The notes under the pieces are model-generated. The model had not been told where the DNA came from. It saw nothing but the letters and a program-made list of their open reading frames with translations, and did no database searches. A stretch of 64,000 nucleotides of DNA from Actinoplanes lutulentus (GTDB lineage Bacteria > Actinomycetota > Actinomycetes > Mycobacteriales > Micromonosporaceae): contig NZ_QLMJ01000001.1 in assembly GCF_003259845.1 (NCBI RefSeq), positions 124,001 to 188,000 of the forward strand, given 5' to 3'. A program made the position numbers and the translations under genes. This document shows, piece after piece, positions 59,576 through 64,000 of the stretch; the stretch's first letter is position 1; every line of letters starts with the position of its first letter.

Positions 59576-62305
59576 ATGACGCAGGCGGCTCGGCTGTTCG
59601 GGCGCGCGGAGGAGATCCGCCGCGTCGGCGTGCTCATCGCGGATCTTCCCGAGCAGGGCGCCGCGCTGATCCTGCGCGGCGACGCCGGCATCGGGAAATC
59701 GGCCATCCTTGCGCAGGCCGTCGCCGACGCCCGGCAGGCCGGTGTACGCGTACTGAGCACCACCGGCGTCGAGGCCGAGAGCCACCTGAACTTCGCGGGC
59801 CTGCACCAGTTGCTCGCACCGGTCCTCCGGCACGCCGGTGAGCTGCCCGACCCGCAGCGCACCGCGATCCTGACCGCTTTCGGCCTGGCCGACGCTCCCC
59901 CACCGGATCTCTTCCTGATCGCCCTGGCCTCGCTCAACCTGCTGGCCGACAGCGGGCCCTTACTGGTGGCGGTCGACGACGCCCACTGGCTGGACCCGGC
60001 GAGCGCCGCGGTGCTCACCTTCATCGCCCGCCGGATCGCCGCCGAACCGATCGCGCTGATCCTGTCGGCACGCGACGGCTTCGGTACGTCCTTCGACGAC
60101 CAGGGCATTCCCAGCCTGTGCCTGGAGGCCCTGGACCCGGGCGCCGCCGAGACGATGCTCGACGCCCGGGCGCCGGACCTGTCGCCGGCGGCCCGCGCCA
60201 CGATCCTGGCGGCCGCGCAGGGCAACCCGCTCGCCCTGACCGAGCTGCCGAGCGTCGCCGATCGGCTCGACCCGGCCCGCTCGTGGCTACCACTGACAAC
60301 CCGGCTGGAACGGGCTTTCGCCGGCCGGCTCGACGATCTCCCGCAGGCGACCGTGACCGTTCTCGGCGTCGCCGCCCTCAACGACGGTGACGCGCTGGCC
60401 GAGGCACTCGCCGCGGCGAGCCTGGTCGAGCACCGGCCGGTCACCGCCGGTGAGCTGCAACCCGCGGTCCTGGCCGGGCTGGTGTCGGTGGACGAGGGCC
60501 GGGTCCGGTTCCGGCATCCGCTGGTCCGGTCCGCGATCCATCTCCGGATCAGCGGCCTCGACCGCCTGGCCGTGCACGGCGCGCTGGCCGAGGTTCTCGA
60601 CGGCCGGGCGGAACGCCGGCTCTGGCACCGGGCCGCCGCCAGCCACGGCCCGGACGAGGCGATCGCCCGGGACCTCGACGCGGCCGCGCAGCGTGCCCGC
60701 GGCCGCGGTGCCGTCGCCGGCGCCGTGCGCACTCTTGAACTGGCCGCCCGCCTCAGCACCGACCAGGTCCACCGCGTGGAACGGCTCCTGCAGGCGGCGA
60801 GTCTGTCCACCGAGATCGGCCGGCGCGAGGAGGTGGATCGCCTGCTCGACCTGATCGGTCCCGCTGAGATGAATCCCGCCCAACGAGCCAAAACCGCTTG
60901 GGTACGAGGCCGCTTCGACCATCACCTCGCCGACAGCACGACAGGTGTCCGTGCCCTCATCGCGTACGCGCGGGACGCCATCACCCGAGGCGAGACCGAC
61001 CTGGCCCTGGACCTGCTCTACGCCGTCGGCCTGGCCTGCGCGTTCTCCGAGCCCGGCGCCGAGCTGCGCGGATCCGCCGTGTCCACGGCACGCCAGGTCG
61101 CCGTCGAGGACGACGATCCCCGGCTGCTGCTGGTGCTCGCGTTCGCCGACCCGGTGGAGTGCGGCGCCGAGGTGTCCGCGCGGCTGCACACCTGGACGGA
61201 CACGGCGGCCGACGACGGTTCGCTGTACCGGGTTCTCGCCACCGCGGCGAACGCGATCGGCGAATACCAGCTGTGCCTGGCCTTCGTCGCGCCCGCCCTG
61301 GTCCGGCTGCGGGCACAGGGCCGGCTGGGATTGCTGACCCGGGCCCTCGCCGTGCAGGTCCGGGCCGCCGCGAACATGGCGAACCTGGGCATCGCCGTTC
61401 CGGCCGTCGAGGAGATGATCCGCCTCGCCTGCGAGACGTCGGTGCCCCCGGTCGAAGCCCTCGGCTGGGCACAGAACGCGCACATCGCCGCCCTGCGCGG
61501 CCGGTACGACGAGTTCGAGGAGAACGCCGCCCAGGCCGAGCGACTGGGCGCACCGGTACGCGCGTCCGCCGCCCTGGCGACCGCTCAGCACGCCCGGGGC
61601 CTCGCCGGACTGGCCACCGGCCGATACCGCGAGGCCACCGACCACCTGCTGCGCATCTTCGCGCCGCAGGACCCGGCGTACCACCTGCTGAGCTGCTGGG
61701 ACGCGATCGGCGATCTCGCCGAGGCCGGTCACCGCGGCGACGACCAGGACCGGGTACGCGACGTCGTGGCCGGCATGGAACGCATCGCCGAACGGATGCC
61801 GACCACGGCCCTGCGGGTCAACCTCGGGTACGCCCGCGCGATGCTGTCCCCCGGTCAGCACCTCGTGCCGTTCCTCGCCACCGACCTGACCGCCTGGCCA
61901 TTCCTGCGGGCCAGAGCACAGCTGGTGTACGGCGAACGGCTGCGCCGGCATCGCCGCCGCGCCGAGTCCCGCACGGCGCTGCGGGCCGCCCGCGACACGT
62001 TCGACGCCATCGGCACGATCCCCTGGGGCGACCGGGCCAGGCAGGAGCTGCGTGCCGCAGGCGAGACCAGTGGTCACCGCGCCCCGGACGCGATGGACCG
62101 GCTCACGCCGCAGGAACTCCAGATCGCCCACCTGGCCGCGGAAGGGCTGACCAATCGTGAGATCGGCCAGCGCCTCTACGTTTCGCACCGCACCGTGAGC
62201 ACCCACCTGCACCGGATCTTCCCGAAGCTCGGCGTCACGTCCCGGGCCGCCGTGAAGGACGCCATGGGCCGCTTCGACGCGCCGGACCGTTTCACAGAGT
62301 CGTGA
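59576..62305 (+). CDS. LAL-type LuxR regulator 3
   Basis: About 909 aa. The P-loop is RGDAGIGKSAI and Walker B LLVAVDDAHWLDP. A helical middle (about 250-820) precedes the LuxR helix-turn-helix: LTPQELQIAHLAAEGLTNRE, YVSHRTVSTHLHRIFPKLG. The ATG chosen has GAGGTGAGC ten bases upstream; a GTG 12 bases earlier lies inside that site. The protein is more distant from the other two LALs than they are from each other. It starts 88 bases after the SARP-like gene and may be cotranscribed with it. Its end overlaps the opposing SDR gene by 14 bases. Confidence 0.92.
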   Translation: MTQAARLFGRAEEIRRVGVLIADLPEQGAALILRGDAGIGKSAILAQAVADARQAGVRVLSTTGVEAESHLNFAGLHQLLAPVLRHAGELPDPQRTAILTAFGLADAPPPDLFLIALASLNLLADSGPLLVAVDDAHWLDPASAAVLTFIARRIAAEPIALILSARDGFGTSFDDQGIPSLCLEALDPGAAETMLDARAPDLSPAARATILAAAQGNPLALTELPSVADRLDPARSWLPLTTRLERAFAGRLDDLPQATVTVLGVAALNDGDALAEALAAASLVEHRPVTAGELQPAVLAGLVSVDEGRVRFRHPLVRSAIHLRISGLDRLAVHGALAEVLDGRAERRLWHRAAASHGPDEAIARDLDAAAQRARGRGAVAGAVRTLELAARLSTDQVHRVERLLQAASLSTEIGRREEVDRLLDLIGPAEMNPAQRAKTAWVRGRFDHHLADSTTGVRALIAYARDAITRGETDLALDLLYAVGLACAFSEPGAELRGSAVSTARQVAVEDDDPRLLLVLAFADPVECGAEVSARLHTWTDTAADDGSLYRVLATAANAIGEYQLCLAFVAPALVRLRAQGRLGLLTRALAVQVRAAANMANLGIAVPAVEEMIRLACETSVPPVEALGWAQNAHIAALRGRYDEFEENAAQAERLGAPVRASAALATAQHARGLAGLATGRYREATDHLLRIFAPQDPAYHLLSCWDAIGDLAEAGHRGDDQDRVRDVVAGMERIAERMPTTALRVNLGYARAMLSPGQHLVPFLATDLTAWPFLRARAQLVYGERLRRHRRRAESRTALRAARDTFDAIGTIPWGDRARQELRAAGETSGHRAPDAMDRLTPQELQIAHLAAEGLTNREIGQRLYVSHRTVSTHLHRIFPKLGVTSRAAVKDAMGRFDAPDRFTES

Positions 62306-63077
62306 TCAGCCCACCGTCGATGACGATGTCCGAGCCGGTGATGTTCGCGGCCCGGCCACCGGCCAGCAGCAGCACCAGGTCGGCGACCTCGTCCGGCCGG
62401 GTGAACCGGCCGGTCGCGGTACCGCTGACCGCGCCCTTGGCGACCTCTTCCGGCGCCAGGTTCTTCGATCCGCCGACGGTTTCGGCCACCCCGCCGGAAC
62501 CGAGCCACAGGTCGGTCTCCACCGGCCCCGGGCTGATCGTGTTGACGCGTACGCCCCGGGGGCCGAACTCCTTCGACAACGACTTGGAGAAGTTGACGAG
62601 GGCCGCCTTGCTGGCGCTGTAGTCGATCACCAGCGGGTCCGGCAGCCACGAGTTCACCGAGTTGATCGTGACGATGTTGCCGCCGTGCTCCAGCAGGTGG
62701 GGCAGGGCGGCGCGGGTGACCCGGACCGCGGACAGGAAGTTGATGTCGAGGGCCTGCTGCCAGTCCTCCTCGGTCACCGACAGGAACCCGCCGACCCGCG
62801 GACGGACCCCACCCACGTTGTTGACCAGCACGTCCAGGCCGCCGAGGACGGCGATGCCCTGCTCGACGAACTCCGCCGCGCCCTCAGCCGTGCTGAGGTC
62901 CGCGTTCACCGGATGGACGTTCCCGGTCTCGGCCAGTGCGGCGAGCTCCGGTGTCGTGCTCCGCGACCCGGCCACCACGGTGGCGCCCTCACCGACCAGA
63001 GCCCGTACGATCGCCAGCCCGATCCCCCGGCTCGCGCCGGTGACCAGCGCTTTCTTACCTGCCAGTTCGAGATTCAT
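62292..63077 (-). CDS. Short-chain dehydrogenase/reductase
   Basis: A 261-aa SDR. The cofactor loop is LVTGASRGIGLAI, with VAGSRST as the likely NADP-preferring segment (Arg after Ser). The structural motif is VLVNNVGG, and the catalytic residues are Ser in NSVNSW and the pair YSASK. The C-terminus ends ITGSDIVIDGGLIT. The ATG has AAGGGA upstream. It lies 23 bases after the alpha/beta hydrolase stop, so the two form an operon. The substrate is unknown. Confidence 0.92.
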   Translation of the reverse strand: MNLELAGKKALVTGASRGIGLAIVRALVGEGATVVAGSRSTTPELAALAETGNVHPVNADLSTAEGAAEFVEQGIAVLGGLDVLVNNVGGVRPRVGGFLSVTEEDWQQALDINFLSAVRVTRAALPHLLEHGGNIVTINSVNSWLPDPLVIDYSASKAALVNFSKSLSKEFGPRGVRVNTISPGPVETDLWLGSGGVAETVGGSKNLAPEEVAKGAVSGTATGRFTRPDEVADLVLLLAGGRAANITGSDIVIDGGLITTL

Positions 63078-63100
63078 GTCGTGATCCCTTCGAGCGTTCG

Positions 63101-64000
63101 CTACTGCTTGTCCTGGGCGAGGAAGGACAGGAGACGCTCGGTCATCTCTTCCGGGTGCTCCTCGTAGATCCAGTGGCCGGAGTTCGCGATCACCGCACCG
63201 GTGACGTTCGTGGCGTACTCCTTGGCCTGGGTTTCGATGAAGGACTTGAGGCTGTGGTCGGCACCGATCGCGAGGACCGGCATCGGCAGCTTGGTCTCCT
63301 TGTTTACCGCGTTGTCCTTGATGTCGGCCGGGAACGCGCGGAACCACTCGAAGCTGGCGCGCAGGTGGGCGTCGTCCTTGAGGTACTTGGCGAAGACCTT
63401 CACGTCCTCGGGGCCGACACCGTCCTTGACCACCTCGAGGTGATCGGTGAAGCCCTGCACCCACTGCTCCTCACGGCCGTCCACCGACTGCTCGGGCAGA
63501 CCGTTGGTGAGCAGGAAGAACCCGAACTGCCACGGGCCGGGACCGTCGGCCGACAACGCCGGGAACGAGTACAGGTTCTCGTCCGGGATCGGCGCCTCAC
63601 TGAGCACGAGCTTCTTGACCTCGGCCGGGTGCGCGGCGGCGTACGCGTACGCCACCATCGTGCCGATGTCGTGCCCGACCAGCCGGATGTCGCGGTTCAG
63701 GCCGAGCTTCGTGAGCAGGCCGTGCACGTCGGCGGCCATCGTCTTCTTGTCGTACCCACCGGCCGGGGCGTCGCTCTTGCCGGCGCCGCGCAGGTCGGGT
63801 GCGATGACCGTGTACTTCGCGGCGAGCGCCGGCATGATCTCGTGCCACTCGAACCAGGTCTCCGGGTACCCGTGCAGGAGAACCAGCACCGGGCCGCGGC
63901 CGCCGCGCACATAGTTGATGCCGACGTCACCGACCCGGACCTTCTGCTCGGTGAAGCCCTTCGGCAACCGGCTGTCGGCGGTGTCCCGGCCGTGTGCGCC
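63101..64000 (-). CDS. Alpha/beta hydrolase (epoxide hydrolase-like), 5' end beyond window
   Basis: At least 300 residues are encoded; the frame is open to the window edge. The oxyanion segment is LLHGYPETWFEWH, the nucleophile elbow VGHDIGTMVAY (Asp as nucleophile) and the distal His in NSGHWIYEEHP. An Asp nucleophile, in place of Ser, is typical of epoxide hydrolases and haloalkane dehalogenases. Residues before LPKGF (GAHGRDTADSR) suggest a longer protein, probably with a signal peptide beyond the edge; a TTG at 63967 is a formal alternative start. It is upstream of, and cotranscribed with, the SDR gene. Confidence 0.85.
   Translation of the reverse strand, partial: GAHGRDTADSRLPKGFTEQKVRVGDVGINYVRGGRGPVLVLLHGYPETWFEWHEIMPALAAKYTVIAPDLRGAGKSDAPAGGYDKKTMAADVHGLLTKLGLNRDIRLVGHDIGTMVAYAYAAAHPAEVKKLVLSEAPIPDENLYSFPALSADGPGPWQFGFFLLTNGLPEQSVDGREEQWVQGFTDHLEVVKDGVGPEDVKVFAKYLKDDAHLRASFEWFRAFPADIKDNAVNKETKLPMPVLAIGADHSLKSFIETQAKEYATNVTGAVIANSGHWIYEEHPEEMTERLLSFLAQDKQ

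Noticed and set aside
1-64000. CRISPR arrays, tRNA/rRNA genes, insertion sequences, replication origin
   Set aside because: No regularly spaced repeats, no cloverleaf or rRNA-like stretch, no transposase or integrase frame and no DnaA-box cluster were seen.

Overview
The window looks like a chromosomal segment of a high-GC actinobacterium. GC is very high outside one island, and third codon positions are strongly GC-biased. Many genes are joined by ATGA or GTGA overlaps. Several families are typical of soil actinomycetes: LAL-type LuxR regulators, a SARP-like regulator, NarL-type two-component pairs, an orphan SigF-type sigma factor, and secreted LamG and copper-oxidase proteins. A Micromonosporaceae (Actinoplanes-like) origin is my inference; no rRNA or tRNA gene is present to settle it.

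Layout. 1-6.2 kb: a SulP anion permease, a frameshifted AI-2E family exporter, an arylsulfatase and a LURP-one-related protein, all on the minus strand. 6.2-11.9 kb: an accessory stretch. It holds an MFS gene decayed at its 5' end, head to head with a STAND/TPR protein that has lost its NTPase half. These are followed by a lower-GC two-gene operon (DUF5343 protein plus an RNxxxH HEPN protein) and a membrane coiled-coil protein. 11.9-20.5 kb: a two-component pair, a membrane DJ-1/PfpI protein, a broken molybdenum-hydroxylase locus (FAD subunit plus half a 2Fe-2S subunit), a phospholipase D, a serine beta-lactamase-like hydrolase and an alpha/beta hydrolase.

20.5-35.6 kb is the best-resolved metabolic locus. 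A large secreted ThuA/galactose-oxidase/LamG protein lies beside a nine-gene minus-strand operon: kduI, kduD, an RbsABC-like sugar transporter with two permeases, an aldehyde dehydrogenase, a KDPG aldolase and a KDG kinase. A divergent IclR regulator and a tautomerase follow. Copies of a 16-bp site (GTTCA-N6-TGAAC or a variant) lie before the oxidase, the operon/regulator and the tautomerase, so these probably form one regulon for unsaturated uronate (pectin-type) sugars. Next, 35.6-41.4 kb, is a complete oligopeptide-type ABC transporter.

41.5-46.3 kb: a cold-shock protein and a five-gene chain with two PrsW-type membrane proteases, each preceded by a one-pass membrane protein, around a polysaccharide deacetylase. 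46.4-50.1 kb: a GntR regulator, 5-oxoprolinase subunits B and C, and an MHS-type transporter. 50.2-52.8 kb: an orphan sigma factor with a structured leader, a secreted protein and MsrA. 52.9-62.3 kb: three large LAL-type LuxR regulators and one SARP/BTAD protein. The window ends with an SDR and an alpha/beta hydrolase that runs off the edge.

The best candidates for something undescribed are the DUF5343-HEPN pair in the low-GC island, the doubled PrsW/partner cassette, and the IclR-controlled link between an extracellular copper oxidase and uronate catabolism. No CRISPR array, RNA gene, transposase or replication origin was found.
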